Shown piece after piece: positions 1 to 8,577 of a stretch of DNA of 38,759 bases (the first letter of the stretch is position 1; the number at the start of each line of letters is the position of its first letter). Source of the stretch: Pseudonocardia autotrophica. Its GTDB lineage: Bacteria; Actinomycetota; Actinomycetes; Mycobacteriales; Pseudonocardiaceae. The DNA lies in contig NZ_JNYD01000043.1 in assembly GCF_000717175.1 (NCBI RefSeq), positions 1 through 38,759 on the forward strand, given 5' to 3'. A program made the position numbers and the translations under genes. The notes under the pieces are model-generated. The model worked only from the letters and a program-made list of their open reading frames with translations, was not told the DNA's origin and searched no databases.

Positions 1-1010
1 GCGTACGGCTGCGAGAAGGTGGCCCCGAAGCTGGGGCAGCCCCCGCCCCCGCCCCGGCGGGGGCTGGGGCCGCCCCCGCCCCCGCGGGGGCGACGAGGAG
101 CCGAGACGAGGACCTCCGGTGCGTCGACCGCCGCGACGAGGAAGTCGACGAGGCGGCGGACGGCGGGGCGGGCCGGCCGGCGCCAGACGACCTCGAGGTC
201 GACGAACAACGGCGGATCGAGCGGCAGCACGACGGTCCCGGTGACATCCATCTGCTCGGCGACCCCGAGGATCCCCGGGGCGACGCCGGACCCCGCTGCG
301 ACCGCTCGCACCATCGCCTCGGGACTGTTGATGAGGTTCGCCTCGACGACGACCTGTCCCGGTTGCGCTCCCCTCGGCAGCAGGTGGTCCACCGTGCGCT
401 GCCAGATGCCGGCGAAGGGGGACCAGGGGAACATCACCACGGATTCGTGGCTGAGACTCGCCACCAGGATCTGCGTCTGGTCGGCGAGCGGGTGCCCCAG
501 CGGCAGCACGACGCCGAACAGCACCGAACCGAGGACGACGCCGGCGATGTCACGGTGCTCCTGCGGCCGGCTCCAGACGACCGCTGCATCGGCCCGTCCC
601 TGCCGGACCGCCTCGACGGCGTCGTCCCCCGGGCTCGACGTCACGAAGACCTCGACGCCCGGTATGGCGAGTCCCACCGCTCGCAGCGGGCCACCGAGGA
701 CCCCGTCGGCCATCGTGCAGACCCGCAGGGTCACCTGCTCCCGCCTCTCGGGCCTTGCGGATCGCACGTCCTCGCGGGCCCGGTCGACCTCGGCCAGGAT
801 CACCCGCGCCCGCTCCGCCAGGAGGTGCCCCGCCGGCGTCAGCTCGGCCCCGCGAGGAGTGCGATCGAAGAGCGTGACGCGCAGGTCCCGCTCCAGCGCA
901 CGGATCTGCTGCGAGAGCGACGGAGCGGCGACGTGCAACCGGCGCGCGGCAGCGGAGAAGCGCCGCTCCTCGGCCACGGTGAGGAAGTACCTGAGCTGGC
1001 GCAGGTCCAC
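1..1010 (-). CDS. LysR-family transcriptional regulator (3' end beyond window edge)
   Basis: The reverse strand from a GTG at 1010 reads a classic LysR protein. An N-terminal winged HTH covers about residues 1-60, starting VDLRQLRYFLTVAEERRFSA and including the LHVAAPSLSQQIRALE recognition region. A periplasmic-binding-like effector domain follows to about residue 295. LysR proteins are normally about 300 residues, but here the frame stays open past residue 295 into a Gly/Pro/Arg-rich tail made by GC-rich inverted repeats and leaves the window without a stop. The tail is either a real extension or the result of a small frameshift in the homopolymer-rich DNA. The gene is divergent from the GAF-LuxR gene at 1210, with about 200 bp of shared control region. 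The effector and targets are unknown; the regulated genes may lie left of the window. Confidence 0.85.
   Translation of the reverse strand, partial: MDLRQLRYFLTVAEERRFSAAARRLHVAAPSLSQQIRALERDLRVTLFDRTPRGAELTPAGHLLAERARVILAEVDRAREDVRSARPERREQVTLRVCTMADGVLGGPLRAVGLAIPGVEVFVTSSPGDDAVEAVRQGRADAAVVWSRPQEHRDIAGVVLGSVLFGVVLPLGHPLADQTQILVASLSHESVVMFPWSPFAGIWQRTVDHLLPRGAQPGQVVVEANLINSPEAMVRAVAAGSGVAPGILGVAEQMDVTGTVVLPLDPPLFVDLEVVWRRPARPAVRRLVDFLVAAVDAPEVLVSAPRRPRGGGGGPSPRRGGGGGCPSFGATFSQPY
37..92. repeat. GC-rich inverted repeats inside the LysR tail
   Basis: A perfect 11-bp stem (CAGCCCCCGCC at 37-47 with GGCGGGGGCTG at 56-66) has an 8-nt loop. It is followed by a perfect 14-bp palindrome, GCCCCCGCGGGGGC, at 78-91. 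The hairpins sit where a LysR gene should end and could be a terminator-like structure or an extragenic palindrome. There is no T-tract. The reading frame through them encodes low-complexity Gly/Pro/Arg. Confidence 0.5.
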
Positions 1011-1145
1011 AAGGCAGGCTACCTCCGGGGACAGGGACGGCGGCGACGTAGGGCCGGGACTCACGGGCATGTGGTTCTACGTCACTGCGCACGCGGTAGT
1101 CGTACCGCTTCCCAGGGTATGGAGTGCCTCGGTGTCCTCCCGTCC

Positions 1146-1163
1146 ACCGGCAGCCGTTCCGGT
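1146..1163. promoter_or_regulatory. Palindrome before luxR, variant of the island operator
   Basis: ACCGGCAGCCGTTCCGGT is an inverted repeat (extended arms CACCGG and CCGGTG, 1145-1164) lying about 45 bp before the GAF-LuxR start. It has the same 18-bp geometry and the same CGGCAG half-site core as the ATCGGCAG palindromes at 12,701, 17,083, 17,122 and 21,070, matching the 12,701 site at 12 of 18 positions. It may be an autoregulatory site; this is inference. Confidence 0.35.
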
Positions 1164-1209
1164 GATGGCCGGGCTCGGGCCCCTGACCGTAGAGCTCTTT
1201 GGAGGGCAC

Positions 1210-2229
1210 ATGGGCTCGCACCACGCCGGTGAGCTGCTGCTGGCCGAGACCGCCGCCTCGACGGCCACCATCTCCGAGCGCGCGCAGGCCATGCTCCAGG
1301 TCCTCCGCCGGCTCGTCCCGTTCGACGGTGCGTGGTTGGCGCTGGCCGACCCGGTGGGCCACGGCTACCACTCCCTGGCGAGCGTCGACCTCGATGGTCC
1401 GACCGTGAAGTTCCTCTCCGGCCCACTCATGGCGCGGGACATCGAAATGACCGGCACCAACCGGGCACGTCCGCCGTTGAGCCCGTCGGACCTGCCCTAC
1501 CCCGCCCAGGAGCTGCGGACCTGGGCCGAGTGCCTGCTCCCGTCCGGGATCAACGAAGCGCTGGCCCTCGGCCTGTTCGCAAAAGGGGGGCGCCACGTCG
1601 GCTTCCTCGCGCTGCTGTCCGGCGACCGGCGCCCGCCGTCCCCGCTCATGCGCCGCAGGCTCGGGCGGCTCGGACCGGTGCTCGCGCAGGGCATCGACCC
1701 GATGCGTTCGCTGCTCACCGCCGCCCGCCTGGTGCGTGGGGCCACGGCCGGCGTGGTGCTCTGCGTGGACGAAGGCTGCCAGGCGCTGCCGGGCCTTCCC
1801 GTGGACGAGCTGCTGACCCCGTCCTCCTCCGTCCTGGCCGTCGCCCGCGAGCGGATCGGCGACGGGCACGTCTACTCCTCGTTCCTCTGGCCGGTGGGTG
1901 GCCCCCACGCCCCCGGCGGGCACGTGCGCGTGACCGCCCTGGCGGCACCCGAGGACGCCCCGTCGGGGCTGACCGGTCTGGCCCTGCTGTCACCCGCGAC
2001 CGATCTTCAGGGACTCACTCCGCGGGAACTGGAAGTGCTGGGCCTGCTGGTCGAGGGGTACTGCAACCAGGAGATCGCCCATACGCTGGTGGTGGCCCCC
2101 CGGACCGTGGCCGCCCACCTCGAGCACATCCTCAGCAAGCTCCGGGCACCGACGAGGACACTCGCCGCGGTCCGCGCAGAACGCGACGGCCTCTACGTTC
2201 CGGCCGCTCTCGCCGGCGGGCATGCGTGA
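1210..2229 (+). CDS. GAF-domain LuxR-family transcriptional regulator
   Basis: 339 residues. The ATG at 1210 follows GGAGGG at 1201-1206. An earlier in-frame ATG at 1165 and the longer open frame upstream lack a ribosome binding site and run through the lysR gene. Residues 15 to about 250 look like a GAF-type sensor (the motif KGGRHVGFLALLSGDR is typical). The C-terminal part (about 270-335) is a LuxR/GerE helix-turn-helix, with LTPRELEVLGLLVEGY then APRTVAAHLEHILSKL. The ligand and whether it binds redox or gas cofactors are not evident; no receiver domain is present. A paralogue lies at 17,771 and a decayed third HTH copy at 17,580. It is a candidate regulator of the ATCGGCAG palindromes (inference). 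Its stop overlaps a tiny ORF at 2222. Confidence 0.85.
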   Translation: MGSHHAGELLLAETAASTATISERAQAMLQVLRRLVPFDGAWLALADPVGHGYHSLASVDLDGPTVKFLSGPLMARDIEMTGTNRARPPLSPSDLPYPAQELRTWAECLLPSGINEALALGLFAKGGRHVGFLALLSGDRRPPSPLMRRRLGRLGPVLAQGIDPMRSLLTAARLVRGATAGVVLCVDEGCQALPGLPVDELLTPSSSVLAVARERIGDGHVYSSFLWPVGGPHAPGGHVRVTALAAPEDAPSGLTGLALLSPATDLQGLTPRELEVLGLLVEGYCNQEIAHTLVVAPRTVAAHLEHILSKLRAPTRTLAAVRAERDGLYVPAALAGGHA

Positions 2230-2305
2230 GTCGGCGCCGGAGCTCGACGACGTCCTGTCCCAGCTGCCCCAGGAGTACCGGGAGCTGGTCGGGCCGATGG
2301 CCTGA
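2222..2305 (+). CDS. 27-residue ORF resembling the C-terminus of DUF2267
   Basis: An ATG overlapping the luxR stop opens a 27-codon frame. Its product contains LDDVLSQLPQEYRELV, which matches the usual end of a DUF2267 lobe (a VLxQLPxEYRELF-like sequence). The rest of the domain is missing, and the next gene encodes a DUF2267 domain of its own. It may be a remnant left by recombination between DUF2267 genes, or a coupled small protein. The upstream ribosome binding site is weak (GGCGGGC). Confidence 0.35.
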   Translation: MRESAPELDDVLSQLPQEYRELVGPMA

Positions 2306-2371
2306 GCTCGCCGGCGTCGAGGCATCGGCGGGGACCGGAGGAAAGGGCCGCACCAGATCGGAAGGAGCCCG

Positions 2372-3088
2372 ATGATCCAGTACGCGACGTTCATCCGAAC
2401 CGTGGGAGAGCAGGCCGGCGCGGCCGACACCGAGGAGGCCCGGCGCGCGGTGGAGGCGGTCATCACCGCCGTGGCCGCGTCGCTGGAGGAGTCCGACCGC
2501 GACCGCTTGGCCGCGGTCCTGCCCGGCTCCCTCCAGGGCGCCGCTGAGATCCAGGGGCCAACTCTGCACCCCGACAGCGGCGCCGCCCTGGTCTCTGCGG
2601 TGAGCACCGCGTCCGGATGCCCGGCCGAGCGGGCCCGCTTCTACACCCAGGCGGTCCTGTCCACGCTGACCGGCTCCGAACCGGAACTGGCCGGCGTCCT
2701 CGCCCGGCGGCTGCCGGACGGTGAGGAGCTGATCTCACCGCTCGACCAAGGGGTTCCGCCGCGCGGTTCCGGGGTGCCGACCACGCTGACCCCCAGACTG
2801 CTCGAGCAGGAGGAGATCGACCGCGCGCTCGCTGCCCTGGAGGGCTGGGAGGGCGACGAACACCGGCTGCGACGAACCGTCGTCCTCCCGCCCGAGCGCC
2901 ACCGGCCGCTGCGCGACGCCGTCGCCCGCGCCGAGCGCGACATGACCCACCACGCGCGCGTCGAGCAACGACAGGACGCGATCACCTTCGAGGTCTGGAC
3001 GCATTCGCTCGACCGGGTGACGGACATGGACGTCGAGCTCGCCCGGCGGATCGACGCGGCGGTCGCCGCGCTCGGGTCCTCCGGCTGA
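2372..3088 (+). CDS. DUF2267 domain fused to a pterin-4a-carbinolamine dehydratase-like domain
   Basis: 238 residues; ATG preceded by GGAAGGAG. Residues 1 to about 125 form two helical DUF2267 lobes, beginning MIQYATFIRTVGEQAG. Residues about 140-238 resemble the PCD/DCoH fold: LEQEEIDRALAALEGW, then a His-His pair at 193-194 and VWTHSLDRVTDMDVELA. In true dehydratases the pair sits in an E/D-x3-HH-P context; here it is R-x3-HH-A, so activity is doubtful. DCoH-like proteins can also act as protein-binding partners. The gene lies between the GAF-LuxR gene and the chaperone operon, which it faces tail to tail, and another DUF2267 gene is at 13,491. A stress-related role is inferred from context. 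Confidence 0.75.
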   Translation: MIQYATFIRTVGEQAGAADTEEARRAVEAVITAVAASLEESDRDRLAAVLPGSLQGAAEIQGPTLHPDSGAALVSAVSTASGCPAERARFYTQAVLSTLTGSEPELAGVLARRLPDGEELISPLDQGVPPRGSGVPTTLTPRLLEQEEIDRALAALEGWEGDEHRLRRTVVLPPERHRPLRDAVARAERDMTHHARVEQRQDAITFEVWTHSLDRVTDMDVELARRIDAAVAALGSSG

Positions 3089-3124
3089 CCCGGCCGCCGA
3101 CGGCCTCAGGTCGGGGCTCGTCGG

Positions 3125-4843
3125 TCACCGGGCCTTGGCGAGGTGCTCGTGCACCATGCGAACCGCCATCGCGCCCTCCCCCGCCGCCGAGGCGACCCGC
3201 TTCACCGAGCCGCTGCGCACGTCGCCGGCTGCGAAGACTCCGGGCAGGCTGGTCTCGAGCAGCAGCGGGTCGGGCCCGCCGGACCTTCCCCTCTGCGCCG
3301 GCCGGCGCGCGTCCGGCCCGGTCAGCACGTAGCCACCGGAGTCCAGGGCGACCGAGTCCGGCAACCACGACGTGCTGGGCTGGCCCCCGATGAACACCAT
3401 GAGGTCGCGCGCGAGCAGGCGCTGCTGCTCACCGGTCACCGTGTCCGTCACGACGACGGCATCGAGGCGGCCACCCTCACCCTCCAGGCCCTCCACCATG
3501 GTGTGCAGATGCACCTGGATGCGCGGATCCTGGGTGATCCGGTCGGCGAGGTAGCGCGACATGTTCTCGTCGAGTTCGTGCTCCCTGACCACCAGGTGGA
3601 CCTCGGCCGCATGGCCCGCGAGGAAGACCGCGGCCTGGCCGGCCGAGTTGCCCCCACCCACGACCACCACCGGGTCTCCGACGCACTGCTGGGCCTCGAT
3701 GGGCGTGGCCGCGTAGTACACGCAGGTGTCCTCGAACTGCTCCAGTCCGGGGACCGGGAGCCGGCGGACTCGCACGCCGGACGCGACGATCACCGTGCGG
3801 GTGGCCAACTCACCGCCGTCGGCGAACCGCAGCACGTGGTTCCCGTCGCGCTCCTCCAACCCCACCACCTCCGACGGGACGGACCGCCGCGCCCCGAACT
3901 TCTCCGCCTGCAACACAGCGCGCTCGGCCAGCTCGCCCCCGGAGATCCCGGAGGGGAAGCCGAGGTAGTTCTCGATGCACGACGTCCGCGCCGCCTGCCC
4001 GCCCGGCGCGACGCCGTCGAGCAGCGCGGTGTCCAGGCCCTCCGAGGCGCCGTACACAGCCGCCGCGAGCCCGGCAGGGCCGGCCCCCACGACCACGAGA
4101 TCGCAGATCTCCCGGCCGTCACCGATGTCGCGGAGTCCGAACATCGGCGCGAGTTCGGCGGTCGAGGGGTTGCGCAGCAGCCGGTCCCGGTACAGCACGA
4201 TCGGCGTGTCGCCGGGACCGAGCCCGAGGGAGCGGAGCAGCTGCTCAGCCATGGAATCGGTCTCCAGGTCCAGGAACCGGTGCGGCAGCCGGTTGCGGAC
4301 GGCGAACTCGCGCAGCTGCCTGGTGGTGGCCGAGTACCTGGAGCCGATGATCCGGAACCCGATGCCCTCGCCCAGCGCCAGCCATCGTCGGACGAGGTAG
4401 GCCCGCAGCACGAGATCACCGAAGGCGTGGTCCCGCGCCGCGAGGGCACGCAGCCGGTCGGCCGGAACCGCCAGGACCTCACCCGGGTCGACGACGACGT
4501 CGCTCAGGAAGGCCGGCTGCCGCGTGAGGACACCGAGCTCGCCGAGGAAGCGGCCGGACCCGTGCAACCGCGCCACACGCTGGTCGGGCGTCCCGAGCGC
4601 TTCGACGACGGCGACCCGGCCGGAGAGCACCACGTAGAAGGTGTCCTCCGCCTCGCCCTCGGCGACGAGCACGTCCCCGCGTGTCGTGGGCCGACGCTCC
4701 CCCCAGGCCTCCAGCTCCCGCAGGCGCGTCTCCTCAAGGCGGGGAAAGGCCCCGGACACGTCCGGCGTCTCCCCGGGCGGCACGTCGGCCAGCAGTTGCT
4801 CGACGCCAGGGCTCTTCCGGTCGGCCGACTCCCGGGCGGTCAC
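3125..4843 (-). CDS. cNMP-binding / thioredoxin-reductase-like FAD-dependent oxidoreductase
   Basis: 572 residues from GTG 4843, whose GTGA overlaps the stop of the UBP zinc-finger gene. There are three parts. A cyclic-nucleotide-binding (CAP_ED) domain covers about 31-145 (GEAEDTFYVVLSGRVAVVEA, GRFLGELGVL). A redoxin-like segment covers about 164-237 (FRIIGSRYSATTRQLREF). A two-domain pyridine nucleotide-disulfide oxidoreductase starts near 247 (DLVVVGAGPAGLAAAVYGA, later VVVVGGGNSAGQAA and ending GVFAAGDV). Where thioredoxin reductase carries its CxxC, this protein has VYYAATPIEAQQ, so the redox dithiol is absent. It probably moves electrons from NAD(P)H to another acceptor, gated by the sensor domain (inference). 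It is the last gene of the nine-gene stress operon, downstream of a thioredoxin. Confidence 0.85.
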   Translation of the reverse strand: MTARESADRKSPGVEQLLADVPPGETPDVSGAFPRLEETRLRELEAWGERRPTTRGDVLVAEGEAEDTFYVVLSGRVAVVEALGTPDQRVARLHGSGRFLGELGVLTRQPAFLSDVVVDPGEVLAVPADRLRALAARDHAFGDLVLRAYLVRRWLALGEGIGFRIIGSRYSATTRQLREFAVRNRLPHRFLDLETDSMAEQLLRSLGLGPGDTPIVLYRDRLLRNPSTAELAPMFGLRDIGDGREICDLVVVGAGPAGLAAAVYGASEGLDTALLDGVAPGGQAARTSCIENYLGFPSGISGGELAERAVLQAEKFGARRSVPSEVVGLEERDGNHVLRFADGGELATRTVIVASGVRVRRLPVPGLEQFEDTCVYYAATPIEAQQCVGDPVVVVGGGNSAGQAAVFLAGHAAEVHLVVREHELDENMSRYLADRITQDPRIQVHLHTMVEGLEGEGGRLDAVVVTDTVTGEQQRLLARDLMVFIGGQPSTSWLPDSVALDSGGYVLTGPDARRPAQRGRSGGPDPLLLETSLPGVFAAGDVRSGSVKRVASAAGEGAMAVRMVHEHLAKAR

Positions 4844-5112
4844 ACCGGTGCCTCGTCGACGAAGCACCACCGCCAGTCCTCGCCCGGCTCGAACGACCGG
4901 ATGATCGGGTGACCGACCAGGCCGGCGTGCCGGCGGGCATGCCTGCCCGGGGACTGGTCGCAACAGCCGACGTGCCCGCAGGTCAGGCACAGCCGCAGAT
5001 GGACCCAGGGCGATCCGGTCCGCAGGCACTCCTGGCATCCCTCGGGCGTGCGGGGCTCGACGTCGTCGCGGACGAAGGCCAGGTGCGGGTCGAGCCCTAC
5101 CGGAACGTTCAT
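4840..5112 (-). CDS. UBP-type zinc finger protein
   Basis: 90 residues. It carries the UBP/HIT-like zinc-binding pattern: CQECLRTGSPWVHLRLCLTC, then GHVGCCDQS, HARRHA and GHPIIRSFEPGEDWRWCF. This fold binds the free ubiquitin C-terminus in eukaryotes; in actinobacteria it occurs as a stand-alone domain of unknown function, often near redox genes. Its ends overlap both neighbours by 4 bp (thioredoxin upstream, flavoprotein downstream), so it is translationally coupled in the stress operon. A structural zinc or protein-interaction role in the thioredoxin/reductase pair is inferred. Confidence 0.85.
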   Translation of the reverse strand: MNVPVGLDPHLAFVRDDVEPRTPEGCQECLRTGSPWVHLRLCLTCGHVGCCDQSPGRHARRHAGLVGHPIIRSFEPGEDWRWCFVDEAPV

Positions 5113-5573
5113 CGGTCCTCGGTTCCCTTCGACTGCAGTGCCTGGTCCAGCCAGCTTCGCAACGCCGGCTCCGGTGCGGCTCCGGGCTGGCGGGCGAGTA
5201 CCTCGCCGTCCCGCAGGACCATCAGCGTGGGGACGGCGCGCACCTCGAACCGCTGGGAGAGCCGGGGCGCCCGGTCGACGTCGACCTTGACCAGCTTGAG
5301 CTCACCGGCTCGCTCGGTGGCCAGCCGTTCGAGGACGGGACTCACCATCCGGCACGGGCCGCACCAGGTCGCCCACAGATCCACGAGTACCGGGACCGGA
5401 GCCCGCTCCGCGACCTCGGCGAAGTCGTCGTCGCCCGAGTCGGCGATCCAGGGCAGGCGCTCGTGGCAGTTGCCGCACTTCGGCACCGAGCCTGCGGACA
5501 CCGGTACCCGGTTCCGCTTCCCGCACTGCGGGCAGGCGATGGTGCTCGTCCGCGCCGTCGCCGAGGCGCTCAC
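5109..5573 (-). CDS. trxC: Thioredoxin with N-terminal zinc ribbon (TrxC type)
   Basis: 154 residues; the GTG start is in a GTGA overlap with the clpB stop. The N-terminus has two CxxC pairs typical of thioredoxin-2 ([11 protein letters not shown], then CGNCHERLP). The thioredoxin domain follows, with active site WATWCGPC near residue 70 and the cis-proline segment [13 protein letters not shown]. It reduces protein disulfides in the cytoplasm; zinc-ribbon thioredoxins are linked to oxidative stress. Cotranscription with clpB and dnaK suggests coupled disulfide repair and protein disaggregation. The downstream flavoprotein lacks the CxxC needed to reduce it directly. Confidence 0.92.
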   Translation of the reverse strand: MSASATARTSTIACPQCGKRNRVPVSAGSVPKCGNCHERLPWIADSGDDDFAEVAERAPVPVLVDLWATWCGPCRMVSPVLERLATERAGELKLVKVDVDRAPRLSQRFEVRAVPTLMVLRDGEVLARQPGAAPEPALRSWLDQALQSKGTEDR

Positions 5574-8194
5574 GCCTGCGCCCCGATGGGCTCGTGGGAG
5601 ACGACGAGCTGGTCGCCGCCCACGTCGACCCGCACGGTGGACCCCTCGATGGCCCCGTCGCGCAGCAGCGCGCGGGCGACCTGGGTCTCGACCTCCCGCG
5701 CGATGAATCGGCGCAGCGGACGGGCCCCGTACACCGGGTCGTAGCCCTCGTGCGCGATGAAGCGACGGGCGCCCTCACCGATCTCCATGGTGATGTTGCG
5801 CTCGGCGAGCCGCACGCGCAGGTCGGACAGCATGAGCTCGACGATGTTCTCGATCTCACCCTGGCTCAGCGGCGTGAACAGCACGGTGTCGTCGACCCGG
5901 TTGAGGAACTCGGGCCGGAAGTGGGCCCGCAGCTCGGCCATCACGAGATCACGTGCCTCCGGCTCGAGCCGGCCGTCGTCGGTGACGCCGTCGAGCAGGT
6001 ACTGCGACCCGATGTTCGACGTCATGATGATGACGGTGTTGCGGAAGTCGACGGTGCGCCCCTGCGCGTCGGTGAGCCGGCCGTCGTCGAGGACCTGCAG
6101 CAGTGTGTTGAAGACGTCCGGGTGCGCCTTCTCGATCTCGTCGAAGAGCACGACGGCGTACGGACGGCGGCGGACCGCCTCGGTGAGCTGGCCGCCCTCC
6201 TCGTAGCCGACGTAGCCGGGCGGGGCGCCGACCAGCCGGGACACGGTGTGCCGCTCCTGGTACTCGCTCATGTCGATCCGGACGATGTTGTCCTCGGAGT
6301 CGAACAGCGCCTCGGCCAGCGCCTTGGCCAGCTCCGTCTTCCCGACACCGGTCGGGCCGAGGAAGATGAACGAGCCGGTCGGCCGTCGCGGGTCCTTCAC
6401 CCCGGACCGGGCCCGGATGATCGCGTCCGCGACCGCCTGCACCGCCTCGTCCTGGCCTACCACCCGCCGGTGCAGCACCTCGTCGAGGCGCAGCAGCTTC
6501 TCCCGCTCGCCCTCGGTCAGCCGGGCGACCGGGATGCCGGTCCACACCGAGACGATCTCCGCGATCTCCTCCGCCGTCACCACCTCGCGCAGCAGCCGGT
6601 GCTCGCCCTGCTTCGTGGCGAGCCGATGCTCTTCGGCCTCGAGCTTGCGCTCGAGGTCGGCCTGCTTCGTGAAGCGCAGCTCCGCGGCGCGGTTGAGGTC
6701 GTAGGCGCGCTCGGCCTCCTGGATGTCGTGGCGGACCTGTTCCAGCTCCGCCCGTAGCTCCTGAACGCGCTTGATCGCCTGCCGTTCGGCATTCCACTGG
6801 GCGCGCATGGCGTCGGCCTCGCCGCGCAGGTCGGCGAGCTCACGGCGGAGCTGGTCGAGCCGCGCCCGGGATGCGGCGTCCTCCTCCTGGGCGAGCGCCG
6901 CCTCCTCGATCTCCAGCCGCATCACCTTGCGGGTGATCTCGTCGAGCTCGGCGGGCATGGAGTCGATCTCGGTGCGCAGCCGGGCGCACGCCTCGTCGAC
7001 CAGGTCGATGGCCTTGTCGGGCAGGAAACGGTCGGTGAGGTAGCGGTGGCTCAACGTCGCCGCCGCGATCAACGACCCGTCGAGGATCCGGACACCGTGG
7101 AACACCTCGAACCGCTCGCGCAACCCGCGCAGGATGGACACCGTGTCCTCGACGGTAGGCTCGTCGACGAAGACGGGCTGGAACCTGCGCTCGAGTGCGG
7201 CGTCCTTCTCGACGTGCTGGCGGTACTCGGTGAGTGTGGTCGCACCGATCATGTGCAGCTCACCGCGGGCGAGCATCGGCTTGAGCATGTTGCCGGCATC
7301 CATCGCTCCCTCGGACGCCCCTGCACCGACGACGTTGTGCAGTTCGTCGACGAACAGCAGGATCCGGCCCTCCGCCGCCTTGACCTCCGACAGCACCGCC
7401 TGCAGCCGTTCCTCGAACTCACCGCGGTACTTCGCCCCGGCCACGAGAAGCCCCATGTCCAGGGCGAAGATGGTGCGTTCGCGCAGGCCTTCGGGGACGT
7501 CCCCGTCGACGATGCGCTGGGCCAGGCCCTCGACGATGGCGGTCTTGCCGACTCCGGGCTCGCCGAGCAGCACGGGGTTGTTCTTCGACTTCCGGGACAG
7601 GATCTGGACGACCCGGCGGATCTCGGCGTCGCGGCCGATCACCGGGTCCAGCCGACCGGAGCGGGCCGACTCCACCAGGTCCATCCCGTACTTCGTCAGG
7701 GCCTCGTACGACCCTTCCGGAGTGGCGGAGGTGACGCGCTGGTTGCCGCGTACCTGCGTCAGCGCGGCGAGGAAGGCCTCGCGGGTGACGGCGTGGCGGG
7801 CGAGCACCCGGCCCGCACCGCTCGCGGACCCCTCCTCCGCCAGCGCCACCAGCAGGTGTTCGACCGACACGTACTCGTCCTTCATCCGCCGTGCCTCTCG
7901 GTCGGCGACGTCGAGCACCTTCGCCAGCCGCTGGGTGACCGCGACCTGGCCCGGTTGGGGCCCCGGCCGGGTCGTGCGGGGCTTGCGGTTGAGCTCTTTC
8001 TCCAGGTCGGAGCGCAGCGCCCGGACATCGACGCCCATCTCCCCGAGCAGGCGGGGCACCAACCCCTCCGGCTCGTCGAGGAGTGCGGCCAGCAGGTGCT
8101 CGCTGTCGACCTCGGTGTGGCCCGCACGGGTGGCCAGGTCCTGCGCCTCGGACAGTGCCTGCTGGGACTTCTGGGTCAGGCGGTTCAGGTCCAT
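5570..8194 (-). CDS. clpB: ATP-dependent chaperone ClpB
   Basis: 874 residues, normal length. The ATG at 8194 begins [18 protein letters not shown]; the frame stays open upstream but lies inside cbpM. A Clp N-domain covers about 1-150. NBD1 has Walker A GEPGVGKT at 211-218 and Walker B LLFVDE near 280. The coiled-coil middle domain is about 405-530. NBD2 has Walker A GPTGVGKT at 613-620. There is no ClpP-binding loop motif of the ClpA/C type, as expected for a disaggregase. It works with DnaK, DnaJ and GrpE, all encoded just upstream in the same operon, to resolve aggregates. It overlaps cbpM by 10 bp and the thioredoxin gene by 4 bp. It may be a second, island-borne ClpB rather than the housekeeping copy (inference). 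Confidence 0.97.
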   Translation of the reverse strand: MDLNRLTQKSQQALSEAQDLATRAGHTEVDSEHLLAALLDEPEGLVPRLLGEMGVDVRALRSDLEKELNRKPRTTRPGPQPGQVAVTQRLAKVLDVADREARRMKDEYVSVEHLLVALAEEGSASGAGRVLARHAVTREAFLAALTQVRGNQRVTSATPEGSYEALTKYGMDLVESARSGRLDPVIGRDAEIRRVVQILSRKSKNNPVLLGEPGVGKTAIVEGLAQRIVDGDVPEGLRERTIFALDMGLLVAGAKYRGEFEERLQAVLSEVKAAEGRILLFVDELHNVVGAGASEGAMDAGNMLKPMLARGELHMIGATTLTEYRQHVEKDAALERRFQPVFVDEPTVEDTVSILRGLRERFEVFHGVRILDGSLIAAATLSHRYLTDRFLPDKAIDLVDEACARLRTEIDSMPAELDEITRKVMRLEIEEAALAQEEDAASRARLDQLRRELADLRGEADAMRAQWNAERQAIKRVQELRAELEQVRHDIQEAERAYDLNRAAELRFTKQADLERKLEAEEHRLATKQGEHRLLREVVTAEEIAEIVSVWTGIPVARLTEGEREKLLRLDEVLHRRVVGQDEAVQAVADAIIRARSGVKDPRRPTGSFIFLGPTGVGKTELAKALAEALFDSEDNIVRIDMSEYQERHTVSRLVGAPPGYVGYEEGGQLTEAVRRRPYAVVLFDEIEKAHPDVFNTLLQVLDDGRLTDAQGRTVDFRNTVIIMTSNIGSQYLLDGVTDDGRLEPEARDLVMAELRAHFRPEFLNRVDDTVLFTPLSQGEIENIVELMLSDLRVRLAERNITMEIGEGARRFIAHEGYDPVYGARPLRRFIAREVETQVARALLRDGAIEGSTVRVDVGGDQLVVSHEPIGAQA

Positions 8195-8577
8195 CGCTGA
8201 CTCCGCTCGGGTCGGTTGACGGTCGGTCGCTGAGGGGTGGTGCGCTCTCGCACCGGTTCGGTGCGCCCGCGAACGCGCAGGGCGGTCTCGAGGTCGGTGA
8301 TCCGGTCGAGGAGGTCGCACACGAGGCCGAGGGCGGCGTAGTTGAGCGGCAGCGAGGCGCGCAAGCGCTGCAACCGTGAGACGGCCGGTACCTGCGCCGG
8401 GCTGAACCACGGGGATCCGTCGACGTGACGCGCGGCCGGGATCAGCCCCAGCGCCCAGAACCGCCGCACCAGTTCGGGGTGCAGGCCGCAGCGCCGGGCG
8501 AACTCCTCCTCGTCGAGCAGGGCGGATCTCGGACTCCGGACCAGCGGGTAGCGAAGCGGACGACTCTGCGGATTCAT
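8185..8577 (-). CDS. cbpM: Chaperone modulator CbpM / MerR-like HTH protein
   Basis: 130 residues from ATG 8577, overlapping the dnaJ stop as [24 protein letters not shown] then [20 protein letters not shown] form a MerR-like winged helix, followed by the helical [20 protein letters not shown] and [12 protein letters not shown] region typical of CbpM. CbpM binds the J-domain of CbpA and restrains it; the actinobacterial relative HspR is instead a repressor of dnaK operons. The absence of visible HspR boxes (CTTGAGT-N7-ACTCAAG) before this operon favours the CbpM role, but DNA binding cannot be excluded. Confidence 0.8.
   Translation of the reverse strand: MNPQSRPLRYPLVRSPRSALLDEEEFARRCGLHPELVRRFWALGLIPAARHVDGSPWFSPAQVPAVSRLQRLRASLPLNYAALGLVCDLLDRITDLETALRVRGRTEPVRERTTPQRPTVNRPERSQRWT

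Noticed and set aside
19..1209. Long plus-strand open frame before the GAF-LuxR gene, apparently one 736-residue protein
   Set aside because: The first 390 codons run antisense through a clear LysR gene and are Arg/Pro/Thr-rich without domain character; the LuxR start at 1210 has its own ribosome binding site.
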